A stretch of DNA of 48,337 nucleotides from Gammaproteobacteria bacterium (GTDB taxonomy: Bacteria; Pseudomonadota; Gammaproteobacteria; Burkholderiales; Burkholderiaceae_C): contig JAHJOG010000219.1 in the NCBI GenBank assembly GCA_018820395.1, forward strand, positions 1 through 48,337, read 5' to 3'. Below the pieces are notes generated by a model. The model was not told where the DNA came from. It saw nothing but the letters and a program-made list of their open reading frames with translations, and ran no database searches. Shown here in pieces: positions 34,617 to 43,396 of this stretch (positions are counted from its first letter, which is position 1; each line of letters begins with the position of its first letter). A program made the translations under genes and the position numbers.

Positions 34617-37600
34617 TTACCAATGAAAGCCCACGCCTGCGGAAACGCCGACCTTGCCGCGCGAGTTGGCGGTTCCGCCGAGCTTGACGACCCAGCGGCC
34701 GTTGTCGGAAAGCTTGGACACACCGACCGCGATCGCGGCCTGTCCGTCGAAAGCCGCAACGCCTGCGGACACCATGCCTTTGCCCGGTAGGGTCGACTGC
34801 GGAAGGCCGGCCATCGCCATCGCCCCGGCGGTGCCGGCGCTGGCATCCTTGGCCGCGTTGCCGATCTCGCTGCGAAGCTGACCCAACTTGGAGTCGGTGT
34901 ACTGATTGGCGTTGGCCAGGCCTTGGTTCAGTTGGTTCACGTTGACGGCGTCGGTGCCCTCGACGCCCGGCGCGACGTTGGAAACCGTCGTGCCATTCGG
35001 CGCCTCGCCGTTGCCCAGCGTGATGTTGCGGTAGTTGACGCTGCCGTCCGCATTGGTTTCGTAGCGCACAGTGCCCGCCTGCGAAGCCTGCAATTGCCGC
35101 AGGTTGACCGCGTCGGTCGCTTGCGTGCCGCCTGCAACGTTGGTGATCTGACGCTCGTTGCCCGAGGTGCCGACCGACACCGCGCCTTGCGCAGAACTGA
35201 TGGCGACGCCCGACACCGCCTCGCGCTCGCCGCTGAGGCCCGCGCGCTCCGCCACCGCTCCCGCACCCAGCGCGACCCCGCCGGCGCTCGTGACGACGGC
35301 CCCGTTGCCCAATGCCGTTCCCTTGCTCGTGTTGATGGCGATCGCGCCATCGCCGAAGGCCGCGCCCCCGCCGCCCGCCTGTGCGCCCGCGCCGACGGCC
35401 ACGGAGTTTGTGGCGACGGCGCCGGTTCCGATCGCGATCGTGTTGACGCCTGTCGATTGCGAATTCAGACCGATCGCCACCGAACCGGTGTTGGTGGCCT
35501 GGGCGCCCTGACCCACGGCGACCGACGATGGGCCCGATGCCACACTTTGCTGGCCCACTGCGACGCTGCCCGCACCGCTGGCAGTGGCTCGATCGCCCGC
35601 CGCCACGGCGCTGTTTCCTGAAGCCGACGACGTCGGGCCCATGGCGGTGCTTTCGGCGCCGCTGGCCACGGAGTCCGAAGCGGTCGAGTTCGCGTGGAAG
35701 TACTTGATGCCTGCGCCTTGGTTGATGTTGTGAACGGCGTCGTTCAGATTGACCACTGAATTGCTCAGTCCACCCAGTGCGTCGCCCACGTTGTTGTAGG
35801 AATTATTGGTGGTGTTGCCGGCGGAATCGACATTGGTGATGGTGTAGCTCGGCCCGGTGATGCTGCCGTTCGCATTGATGGTCGTGCCGCCTCCGAGCGC
35901 ATCGGCGAAGGGACGCAATTGATTCACGTTGACCGCATCGGTACCCGCTGTACCGGCGGCAACGTTCGTGATCTGACGTTCAGACCCGCTCGCCCCCACC
36001 GAGACCACGTTCGCACGCCCGCCATCGCTGGAATTCGTGCCGAGGGCAACCGAATTGGTGCCCGTGCTGGTGGCCCCAGAACCGACGGCCGTGCTGTTGG
36101 TCGCACCCGCAGTCGGCGCCGCGTAGGCGGTCGGGTTGCCGGTGATCCACTTGTTGGCAGTGGTGATGGTTGCCGCGGTCAACTGATTCAGATTGACCGC
36201 ATCCGTTCCGGCCACGCCGGGTGCGACGTTGTGAATGATCGTGCCGCCGGCGCCGCCCAGGGTAACGGCGTTGTAGTTGATCGTTCCATCCGTGTTGAGC
36301 TCATACCGGATGCTTTCGTCGTGCAGGCGGCGAAGCTGCGCGATATTGGCTGCGTCCCCGTCTCCGGAGCCGGCCGCAACGCCGGTGATCCGGCGGTTGC
36401 CCACGTTGACTTCTCCAGCCGCGGCGCCGCCGACGAGGTAGGCCCCGTTGCCCAGGGTCGAGCCGTCTGCCACGGACCCGGCGCCCAGGGCGACGCTCCC
36501 CGCGCTGCTCGACACCGCGCCCTGGCCGATCGCCACGCTGTCTGCTCCGGTCGCCTGGCTATCTGCCCCGGTGGAGTTGGCGTGGAAGTACTTGGTGCCG
36601 GTGTCGTAGATGTTGCTGACGCGTCCATCGACATTGGCGACGAACGTCCCCAGGTTGGCGACGTTGGTATTGGTCGCGAACAGCTGGCTGCCGTTGACCG
36701 CGTCGGTGCTGGAGGCGCTGATCGACCCGGGCGCGAGGTTGGTGATGGTGGTTGATGCACCTCCCGCATTCAACGTGACAGTGGTATGGGTCGAGTTGTC
36801 GTACTTCACCGAATCGGCCGTTGCGCCGGCAGTGACCGCCCGCAGTTGGCTTACGTTCACTGCGTCCGTGTCCGTGGCGCCTGCAGCCAGGTTGGTGATC
36901 CGGCGCTCCTGCCCTGCGCTGCCCAGGCTGAGCTCGCCGACCGGCGCCGTCCCTGCGATGGGCGCCCCGGCAGTCGGTGTGTAGGCCGTGCTGCCGAGCG
37001 TCGCGCCGCTGGCGTTTGATCCCGCACCCAATGCCACGCTACCTGCATGGCTCGACACCGCACCTTGACCGATCGCCACGCTGTTGACACCAATCGCCTG
37101 GCTGTCGGCGCCGGTGGAATTGGCATGGAAATACTTGGTGCCGGTGTTGAAGATGTTAGTGACCCGGCCGTCCAGTGTGTTGACATCGCCGGCTACCCCT
37201 TCGATGGCCTGCTGGGCGGCAAACAGTTGGCTGCCGTTCACGCCGTCCGTGCTGGTCTGGGTGACTTGGCCCGCCGCCACCTGAGTCAACTGCCTTTCCG
37301 CGCCAACGCTTCCGAAGCTGACGGTACCCACCGGCGCGGCGCCAGCAAAGGAGTATGCGGTCCCGTTGATCGTCGCGCCTGACACGGCCACCTGAGATGC
37401 GAGGGCTCTGGAATTTGCGCCGATCGCCACAGAGTTGGCATTGGCCACCCGCGTTGCATTGCCAAGGGCCGTGCCATCGGCGACTTCGATGATCGAGTCG
37501 GTTCCGATGACGATGGCATTGGCACCCAGCGCGCGCGAGTTGTTGCCCATGACGATGGCGTTCGGGGCATTCACCGCCGTCGCTGCAATGCCGAGCACGA

Positions 37601-38198
37601 TGGCGTTCGACGACGCTACGTCGGCTTCGGAGTAGTTTCCGCCCATGACCATGGACCGGAACCCCCGGGCGCTTGTCTGCCCACCGATCGATATCGAGTC
37701 TGCTCCAAAGGCCACGCTTTCGTTGCCAATGGCGATCTGATCGCCTCCTTGGGTGCCGTCTCCGGTTGCTGAGGCGCTTCCGCCGATGGCGATGTTGCTT
37801 CCTCTGAGAGGCGTTAAAAATACTCCCAAAACCGGGGGCGCTTTGGCGTTGATACCGATGGCGATGTTCGAGTAGGGAATCGCAGTGCCCGGAGGCGAGA
37901 GGCCTTCCGAAGCAGCGGCGCCGCAGCCGATTGCGACAGCCGTCGCGTCGGCATTCGCCGCAGAGAACCCGGAGACCGCGCAGTTCGTGTCGGAAATTGC
38001 GGTGCCAGTGTCACCTGCGATACCGGATCCAATCGATTGAGCGCCGGCACTACCGATAAAGCCTGCCGCAAAGATGACCGCCAATGCGATCGAGGCCAAG
38101 TTTTGGGCGCTTGCTTTGCCGCGTGACTTGCTGTTCTCTGATGCTGCAATCCAGGTGCCGCGCGCTTCGCTCCAGACGGTGCGATATGTCTTGTTCAT
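34617..38198 (-). CDS. Trimeric autotransporter adhesin (YadA-like)
   Basis: 1193 aa type Vc secreted adhesin. The N-terminus is an extended signal peptide region (MNKTYRTVWSEARGTWIAA) followed by the hydrophobic core, cleavage predicted after Ala53 (GSAGA). The passenger has many YadA-head repeats of the form S/T-V-A-I/L-G (e.g. NSVAIGQGA, GSVALGAGS) alternating with neck/stalk motifs DAVN-x-NQL. A final coiled coil (ANQYTDSKLGQLRSEIG) and C-terminal YadA anchor (AMAGLPQSTLPGKGMVSAG to the terminal GVGFHW with aromatic end) complete it. ATG 38198 was chosen because ESPRs start MNK-x-YR and GGAAAG-type ribosome-binding bases precede it; a 17-codon upstream extension is unlikely. Confidence 0.94.
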   Translation of the reverse strand: MNKTYRTVWSEARGTWIAASENSKSRGKASAQNLASIALAVIFAAGFIGSAGAQSIGSGIAGDTGTAISDTNCAVSGFSAANADATAVAIGCGAAASEGLSPPGTAIPYSNIAIGINAKAPPVLGVFLTPLRGSNIAIGGSASATGDGTQGGDQIAIGNESVAFGADSISIGGQTSARGFRSMVMGGNYSEADVASSNAIVLGIAATAVNAPNAIVMGNNSRALGANAIVIGTDSIIEVADGTALGNATRVANANSVAIGANSRALASQVAVSGATINGTAYSFAGAAPVGTVSFGSVGAERQLTQVAAGQVTQTSTDGVNGSQLFAAQQAIEGVAGDVNTLDGRVTNIFNTGTKYFHANSTGADSQAIGVNSVAIGQGAVSSHAGSVALGAGSNASGATLGSTAYTPTAGAPIAGTAPVGELSLGSAGQERRITNLAAGATDTDAVNVSQLRAVTAGATADSVKYDNSTHTTVTLNAGGASTTITNLAPGSISASSTDAVNGSQLFATNTNVANLGTFVANVDGRVSNIYDTGTKYFHANSTGADSQATGADSVAIGQGAVSSSAGSVALGAGSVADGSTLGNGAYLVGGAAAGEVNVGNRRITGVAAGSGDGDAANIAQLRRLHDESIRYELNTDGTINYNAVTLGGAGGTIIHNVAPGVAGTDAVNLNQLTAATITTANKWITGNPTAYAAPTAGATNSTAVGSGATSTGTNSVALGTNSSDGGRANVVSVGASGSERQITNVAAGTAGTDAVNVNQLRPFADALGGGTTINANGSITGPSYTITNVDSAGNTTNNSYNNVGDALGGLSNSVVNLNDAVHNINQGAGIKYFHANSTASDSVASGAESTAMGPTSSASGNSAVAAGDRATASGAGSVAVGQQSVASGPSSVAVGQGAQATNTGSVAIGLNSQSTGVNTIAIGTGAVATNSVAVGAGAQAGGGGAAFGDGAIAINTSKGTALGNGAVVTSAGGVALGAGAVAERAGLSGEREAVSGVAISSAQGAVSVGTSGNERQITNVAGGTQATDAVNLRQLQASQAGTVRYETNADGSVNYRNITLGNGEAPNGTTVSNVAPGVEGTDAVNVNQLNQGLANANQYTDSKLGQLRSEIGNAAKDASAGTAGAMAMAGLPQSTLPGKGMVSAGVAAFDGQAAIAVGVSKLSDNGRWVVKLGGTANSRGKVGVSAGVGFHW
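36481..37142 (-). repeat. Duplicated YadA head-neck module inside the adhesin gene
   Basis: The stretch from GTKYFHANSTGADSQA to SVALGAGS occurs nearly identically twice, at about 37021-37142 and 36481-36599 on the minus strand, with a more diverged third copy starting near 35711 (GIKYFHANSTASDSVA). The DNA is also similar, indicating recent internal duplication and a site prone to length change by recombination. Confidence 0.7.
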
Positions 38199-38758
38199 GC
38201 TCTTTCCAAGCGTTTCAATGAGGGGGATTGCCGAGGGGTGAATACTCACTAGCCAGCGGCGGGACTAAGACTTAAGGCTGCGAATGGTGCCGAGCGCGCG
38301 CAGCGAAGCCGACCAGGCGCGACACTTGGTCAGAAATGGACGGGGGGCAGAATGAAAACTTGCGGCTTATTTCACGGCTGGTGCGGATGCCATCCGGAAA
38401 ACCAAAGGATGCAAGAGACGACGACGCGCAGTGCGCTGGACTGCGGCTGCATCAATTCATCAGAATCGTTTTCGCGAGCGGCCTCAGAATTGCCTGCGTT
38501 GTCACACATCAGGGGCGCACACACGCGCCCCGCCTCAGGCGAGAGCCGAAGGTGAATCAGGGAGAGCGACGCACGTGACCACCTCCGGACATTCGGCCGG
38601 AAGACGTTCTCGTCGCACACAAGCAGGCACGGCGTCGTTCCCATGACGGGGACGACGCCAGCAGCCTTCAAGCACACCTCAGCGTACTGCTGCCACCGGG
38701 TGTTTCATACCATCAAGAAATTTGCGGCGGTCACTCGGCCCACCTGCCGCGGCACAAG
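38199..38758. other. 560-bp intergenic region upstream of the adhesin gene
   Basis: Promoter region of the adhesin, followed by the 3' end of a small gene on the same strand. It holds a perfect hairpin GGGGCGC-N6-GCGCCCC (38512-38531) without T-tract. Open frames here are short and not protein-like. I see no RNA gene I can name. Confidence 0.4.
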
Positions 38759-39172
38759 CTAGAACCTGAAGTCCGCCGTCTTGGGGCCGCCACCGACTTT
38801 CACGGTCTGGCTCTTGGTGACCCCTTCTGCCATCGCCTCGACCGTGTACTGACCGTCGGGCAAGTCGATCAAACACACCGGCCCGGAAGCGCGCAGAGTC
38901 ATCGCAGAGGCGCCCTGCGCATTCTTGATCGTCACACTGACGTCCGACAGGTACGCGCCGCCCGAGCGCGCGAACAGCAGCGACAGGGGATGGTCCTTCA
39001 TGGCGGCGCGCATGGCAGTCGATTCGTCCGAGCCGATGCCACCGCAGACATACTGCCCCGATCCCTGGCTTTTCATGGCGGGCATGGCGCCTTGCGCCTG
39101 CGCGAACCACGGGGCGCCAGCGAGCAGACAGGCGGCGGAAACTCGAAGAATGGAATCGATCGGTCGGTGCAT
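38759..39172 (-). CDS. Small exported protein with carboxypeptidase-regulatory-like fold, unknown function
   Basis: 137 aa. Signal peptide MHRPIDSILRVSAACLLAGAPWFAQAQ, predicted cleavage after AQA. The mature part begins GAMPAMKSQGSGQYVCGGIGSDESTAMRAAMKDHPLSLLF and ends with a beta-sandwich pattern (VSVTIKNAQGASAMTL, then LPDGQYTVEAMAEGVTKSQTVKVG) like PEGA or CarboxypepD_reg domains. Two Cys (YVCGG and PVCLI) may form a disulphide. Downstream of glcF on the same strand but 84 bp away and functionally unrelated. Probably periplasmic. Confidence 0.75.
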   Translation of the reverse strand: MHRPIDSILRVSAACLLAGAPWFAQAQGAMPAMKSQGSGQYVCGGIGSDESTAMRAAMKDHPLSLLFARSGGAYLSDVSVTIKNAQGASAMTLRASGPVCLIDLPDGQYTVEAMAEGVTKSQTVKVGGGPKTADFRF

Positions 39173-39256
39173 GGCTTTCCCCCAAGAATGAAAGGCAAGA
39201 TGATCGCGGCGCCGGCGCAGAGGCCGGGTCGGACCAAAGCGCTTCAGCGTGTGCGA

Positions 39257-40486
39257 TCAGGCCGGGCGAAGCGCCTCGTCCAGCAATTCGACCCAATGGC
39301 GCACCGGAATCACGCTCCCGCTCTGAAGGTGCGTGATGCATCCGATGTTGGCCGACACGATGACATTGGGCTGGAGTTGGTTCAGATGGCCGAGCTTGCG
39401 GTCGCGCAGCGGCATCGCGAGCTCGGGTTGCAAGACCGAATACGTGCCCGCGGAACCGCAGCACAGGTGCGATTCGCTCATCGCCACGCGCACATCGAAT
39501 CCCAGTGCGCGCAGGTGTTTTTCCACGCCCCCGCGCAACTGCTGTCCGTGCTGCAGCGTGCAGGGCGGGTGATAGGCCACCGTGCCGGAGTGCGGTGAAA
39601 GCCGACCTTCGAATGCCTCGACGAATTGCGGCAACAGTTCGCTCAGGTCCCGCGTCATCGCGCTGATCCGCTGCGCCTTGTCGGCATAGGCCGCGTCGTC
39701 CTTCAACAGGTGGCCATACTCACGCACCGTCACGCCGCACCCGGAGGCATTCATCACGATCGCCTCGACGTCGCCACGCTCGACGTAGGGCCACCATGCA
39801 TCGATATTGGCTCGCATCTGGGCGCGCCCGCCGCTCTGGTCGTTCAGATGAAACCTGACTGCGCCGCAGCATCCGGCCGAGGGCGCGATGACGGTCTCGA
39901 TGCCAGCGGCATCGAGCACGCGCGCGGTGGCGCTGTTGATGTTGGGCGCCATCGACGGCTGCACGCATCCGGCCAGCATCAGCATCTTGCGCGCGTGCTT
40001 TCGCATGGGCCAGGTGCCGGGCGCGCGCGGAGCCGGCACCTTCGTCCGCAGCGCCGCTGGCAGCAAACCGCGAACCGCCTGACCCAGCTTCATGGCCGGC
40101 CCGAACACGGGCGACGGTAGCCCTTCCTTCAGCGTCCAGCGCAGGGCCTTCTCGGCCACGGGGCGGGGTACTTTGTCGTCGACGATCTTTCGGCCGATGT
40201 CCACGAGATGTCCGTACTGCACGCCGCTCGGGCAAGTGGTCTCGCAGTTGCGGCAGGTCAGGCATCGGTCGAGATGCAGCTGCGTGGCGCGCGTGGGCGT
40301 GTGGCCTTCGAGCACCTGCTTGATGAGATAGATGCGTCCGCGCGGGCCGTCGAGCTCGTCGCCGAGCAGCTGGTAGGTGGGACAGGTCGCCGTGCAGAAG
40401 CCGCAATGCACGCACTTGCGGAGGATGGCTTCGGCTTCACGCCCCTCGATCGTGTCCTTGAATTCGGCTGCCAGTTCGGTTTGCAT
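39257..40486 (-). CDS. glcF: Glycolate oxidase, iron-sulfur subunit GlcF
   Basis: 409 aa. Two N-terminal 4Fe-4S ferredoxin motifs, CVHCGFCTATCP and CLTCRNCETTCP, are followed by two CCG-type domains (AGCCGAVRFHLND and HLCCGSAGTYSVLQ). It passes electrons from the flavin subunits of glycolate oxidase to the respiratory chain. Start MQTELAAEFKDT matches the family; upstream in-frame sequence lies within glcE. Third gene of glcDEF, 8 bp after glcE. Membrane-associated complex. Confidence 0.95.
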   Translation of the reverse strand: MQTELAAEFKDTIEGREAEAILRKCVHCGFCTATCPTYQLLGDELDGPRGRIYLIKQVLEGHTPTRATQLHLDRCLTCRNCETTCPSGVQYGHLVDIGRKIVDDKVPRPVAEKALRWTLKEGLPSPVFGPAMKLGQAVRGLLPAALRTKVPAPRAPGTWPMRKHARKMLMLAGCVQPSMAPNINSATARVLDAAGIETVIAPSAGCCGAVRFHLNDQSGGRAQMRANIDAWWPYVERGDVEAIVMNASGCGVTVREYGHLLKDDAAYADKAQRISAMTRDLSELLPQFVEAFEGRLSPHSGTVAYHPPCTLQHGQQLRGGVEKHLRALGFDVRVAMSESHLCCGSAGTYSVLQPELAMPLRDRKLGHLNQLQPNVIVSANIGCITHLQSGSVIPVRHWVELLDEALRPA

Positions 40487-40494
40487 CGTGGGCG

Positions 40495-41682
40495 TCAGAG
40501 GTCGGGGTAGAGGCGGGCGCGATCGAACACGCCGTCGGGGTCGAATTCGCGCACCAGCGCACGGTGGATGGTCATCGATGCCGGGTCGGGCTTCTCGAAG
40601 CGCCGGTCGCCGCCGGGCGCGGCCGCCCTGAAGAGGGTCGCGTGGCCGCCCACCTGGCGCGCCGCCGTGCGTAGGCACTCTCCTTCGCCCGGCGAGGCCA
40701 GATACCAGCGCTGCGCGCCATGCCAATCGATCATCAGCAGACCGTCGAGCGCGAGCACCGGCGCAGTCTGCGGCACGGACAGCCGCCACAGGTCATGCCC
40801 GTCGAGGTGCACGAAAGGCGCGAGCCGAAGGTCGCGCGCCATGTCCCATTCGCCGCGTGCCTGTGCGTCGTCGCAGCGTTCGCCGCCGAGATGGCTGCCC
40901 GCCGCTGCCACGGCGGCCGCGGCGCCGCGCAAGCGCAGCCACAGGGAGCCGGCGCGATCGTCGCTGTTGCCGGCAACGCGCCCGCCGTCGGCGGGCATCC
41001 ATCGACTGGCGTTGAGCGGCAGTGGTTGTCCACCCCAACCGTTGAGGAGGCGCAGCGCATCGGCCTGCGTGCAATCGAATCGGAGCGTGGCCTCGGCCGG
41101 CGCCTGCGGCAGGACCTTGAGGCTGACTTCGGCGATCACGCCGAGCACCCCGAGCGAGCCGACCAGGACGCGCGACACGTCGTAGCCGGCAACGTTCTTC
41201 ATCACCTGTCCGCCGAAGGTCAGCACCTCGCCGCGGCCGTTCACGAGGGTGGTGCCCAGCACGTAGTCGCGCACGGCGCCCACGCTGGCTCGCGCGGGCC
41301 CGCTGAGCCCGGCAGCGACCATGCCGCCCACGGTGCCGGCCGCCGCCCGCGCGGCGCCGGCTGGCTCAGTGGAACTCCCTGAAGCCGAAGCATCCGAGCG
41401 ACCGAAACGCGGCGGCTCGAAAGGCAGGCACTGGCCGCGCTCCGCGAGCGTGGTTTCGAGTTCGGCGAGCGAGGTCCCGGCGCGCGCGGTGACGACCAAC
41501 TCGCTGGGCTCGTAACTCGTGATCCCGTGGGCCTCTGCAGTGTCGAGTGGTTCGCCGGAAGGCGCTTCACCGTAGAAGTCCTTGGTGCCGTGGCCGCGGA
41601 TGCGCAGCGTGGCGCCCTCGGCGCGCGCGGCCCGTATGCGCTCGACGATCCTGTGAATGGCTGGATAGGTGGCCGTGCTCAT
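40495..41682 (-). CDS. glcE: Glycolate oxidase, FAD-binding subunit GlcE
   Basis: 395 aa. FAD-binding PCMH-type domain with RIRGHGTKDFYG, VVTARAGTSLAELE, AGTVGGMVAAGLSGPARAS and MKNVAGYDVSRVLVGSLGVLG, as in E. coli GlcE. It pairs with GlcD and GlcF to oxidise glycolate to glyoxylate. A Ser/Ala-rich insertion (SDASASGSSTEPAGAARAAA) precedes the GGMVA motif and is not typical. 25 bp after glcD and 8 bp before glcF. Start MSTATYPAIHRI chosen by alignment. Confidence 0.94.
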   Translation of the reverse strand: MSTATYPAIHRIVERIRAARAEGATLRIRGHGTKDFYGEAPSGEPLDTAEAHGITSYEPSELVVTARAGTSLAELETTLAERGQCLPFEPPRFGRSDASASGSSTEPAGAARAAAGTVGGMVAAGLSGPARASVGAVRDYVLGTTLVNGRGEVLTFGGQVMKNVAGYDVSRVLVGSLGVLGVIAEVSLKVLPQAPAEATLRFDCTQADALRLLNGWGGQPLPLNASRWMPADGGRVAGNSDDRAGSLWLRLRGAAAAVAAAGSHLGGERCDDAQARGEWDMARDLRLAPFVHLDGHDLWRLSVPQTAPVLALDGLLMIDWHGAQRWYLASPGEGECLRTAARQVGGHATLFRAAAPGGDRRFEKPDPASMTIHRALVREFDPDGVFDRARLYPDL

Positions 41683-41707
41683 ATCGATCGTGGAATGGCG
41701 CCGAGCC

Positions 41708-43219
41708 TCAGAAACGCGGCAGGTCGGGATGCGGCAGCTGCCCACCTCGCACCACCTGCTTGCCGTACTCCGCACAGCGCTGCAGCGTTGGAATCACTTT
41801 GCCCGGGTTGAGCAGGCCCGCCGGATCGAACGCGCGCTTGACGCCGAACATCTGCTCGTTCTCGGCAGCGTCGAATTGCACGCACATGCTGTTGAGCTTC
41901 TCGACGCCCACGCCGTGTTCGCCCGACACCGTGCCGCCCATGGCCACGCTGGTCTCGAGAATGTCCGCGCCGAAGAGCTCGCAGCGATGCAGCTCGTCCG
42001 CATCGTTGGCGTCGAACAGCACCAGCGGATGCAGGTTGCCATCTCCCGCATGAAACACGTTGCAGCAGCGCAGGCCGTATTTCTTCTCCATCTGCTGGAT
42101 GGCCAGGAGGATGTCGGCCAGGCGCTTGCGCGGGATGGTGGAGTCGAGGCACATGTAGTCGGGGCTGATGCGGCCCGAGGCCGGAAAGGCGTTCTTGCGT
42201 CCGCTCCAGAACCGCAGTCGCTCGTCTTCGTTCGTGCTGATCGAAATCGCCGTGGCCCCGCACTCGCGCAAGACCTGCGTCATACGGCCGATTTCTTCCT
42301 CGACCTCTTCGGGCGTTCCGTCGGATTCGCACAGCAGGATGGCTTCGGCGTCGAGGTCGTAGCCCGCCTTGACGAACCCTTCCACGGCGGCGGTCATGGG
42401 CTTGTCCATCATCTCCAGACCGGCCGGGATGATGCCGGCCGCGATCACCGCGGCGACGGCATCACCGGCCTTTCGCACGTCGTCGAAGCTCGCCATGATG
42501 CAGCGCGCCAATTGTGGCTTGGGGACCAGCTTGACCGTGACCTCCGTGGTCACGGCCAGCATGCCTTCGCTGCCGATGACGAGCGCCAGCAGGTCGAGTC
42601 CCGGCGCGTCGACCGCATGGCTGCCGAATTCGATCACCTCGCCCTCGGCCGTGAAGCCGCGCACGCGCAACACGTTGTGCAGCGTGAGCCCGTACTTCAG
42701 GCAATGGACGCCGCCGGAGTTCTCGGCCACGTTGCCACCGATCGTGCAGGCGATCTGGCTCGAAGGATCGGGCGCGTAGTAGAGCCCGAAGGGCGCGGCC
42801 GCTTCGCTGATGGCGAGATTGCGCACGCCGCATTGCACGTCGGCCGTGCGGCTCACCGGGTCGATCTTCAGGATGCGATTGAACTTGGCCAGCGATAGCG
42901 TTACGCCCAGCTCGTGCGGCATCGCGCCGCCCGACAGGCCGGTGCCCGCACCACGCGCGACCACCGGCACCTTCATCGCATGGCAGGTCTTGAGAACCGC
43001 TTGCACCTGCGCCTCGGTTTCGGGCAGCGCCACGGCCAGCGGCCTTTGCCGATAGGCGGTGAGGCCGTCGCATTCGTAGGGCGCGACATCTTCCTCGTGC
43101 CAGAGCAGGGCATGCGACGGAAGAACGGCGCCGAGCGCCGAAGCCAGGGCGCGCCGGCGGGCCGCGCGATCGGAGCGACCGGCGGCATGCGATGAAGAAG
43201 CTTCGGTGGCGACAAGCAT
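41708..43219 (-). CDS. glcD: Glycolate oxidase, catalytic FAD subunit GlcD
   Basis: 503 aa FAD-linked oxidase that oxidises glycolate (and D-lactate in some members). The FAD motif is VVARGAGTGLSGGAMP; IGGNVAENSGGVHCLKYG and LALVIGSEGMLAV are conserved; the C-terminal domain has HAGDGNLHP and GEHGVGVEK with the metal/substrate histidines. Starts at ATG 43219; a TTG three codons earlier is possible. First gene of glcDEF. A perfect 8-bp inverted repeat lies 24 bp upstream. No glcG or malate synthase follows in this window. Confidence 0.95.
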   Translation of the reverse strand: MLVATEASSSHAAGRSDRAARRRALASALGAVLPSHALLWHEEDVAPYECDGLTAYRQRPLAVALPETEAQVQAVLKTCHAMKVPVVARGAGTGLSGGAMPHELGVTLSLAKFNRILKIDPVSRTADVQCGVRNLAISEAAAPFGLYYAPDPSSQIACTIGGNVAENSGGVHCLKYGLTLHNVLRVRGFTAEGEVIEFGSHAVDAPGLDLLALVIGSEGMLAVTTEVTVKLVPKPQLARCIMASFDDVRKAGDAVAAVIAAGIIPAGLEMMDKPMTAAVEGFVKAGYDLDAEAILLCESDGTPEEVEEEIGRMTQVLRECGATAISISTNEDERLRFWSGRKNAFPASGRISPDYMCLDSTIPRKRLADILLAIQQMEKKYGLRCCNVFHAGDGNLHPLVLFDANDADELHRCELFGADILETSVAMGGTVSGEHGVGVEKLNSMCVQFDAAENEQMFGVKRAFDPAGLLNPGKVIPTLQRCAEYGKQVVRGGQLPHPDLPRF

Positions 43220-43242
43220 GAATGACAAGGTTCGTTCGCGGA

Positions 43243-43261
43243 GTCGGCTAGGTTAGCCGAC
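43243..43261. promoter_or_regulatory. Perfect inverted repeat upstream of glcD
   Basis: GTCGGCTAGGTTAGCCGAC, arms of 8 bp around GGT, 24 bp before the glcD start. Either an operator for glcDEF or a stem in its 5' leader. Unrelated in sequence to the palindrome near gntR. Confidence 0.55.
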
Positions 43262-43290
43262 AACGCCCGCACGGCAGGGAAGGCCGCCAA

Positions 43291-43319
43291 TTGACCGTGT
43301 GCGATCTTACTTGTACTAT
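43291..43319 (+). promoter_or_regulatory. Sigma-70-type promoter of gntR-acnX operon
   Basis: TTGACC (43291-43296), 17-bp spacer, TACTAT (43314-43319). The best promoter match in the window. It overlaps a direct repeat TGTACTA (43312-43318 and 43322-43328) and abuts the palindrome at 43320-43335. Confidence 0.6.
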
Positions 43320-43335
43320 GATGTACTAATACATC
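43320..43335. promoter_or_regulatory. Candidate GntR/HutC-type operator
   Basis: GATGTACTAATACATC, perfect 6-bp arms around CTAA, directly downstream of the -10 box. Its inner GT-N6-AC with central TA fits HutC-subfamily sites, so autorepression by the adjacent GntR/UTRA regulator is likely. It is also upstream of glcD and could affect that operon. Confidence 0.6.
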
Positions 43336-43396
43336 TGAAAGAGAGTTCTGTTTGTGCGTTCGCTGTGGCTGCCGCAGCACATGATAGGAAAGTGAA

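Noticed and set aside
34617-38198. Phage tail fibre or tandem DNA repeat array
   Set aside because: The ESPR signal, YadA head/neck motifs and C-terminal anchor identify a trimeric autotransporter; the repetitiveness is at the protein-module level.
38372-38677. 101-codon open frame upstream of the adhesin
   Set aside because: Random-looking composition, no ribosome-binding site and it spans the hairpin; not convincing as a gene.
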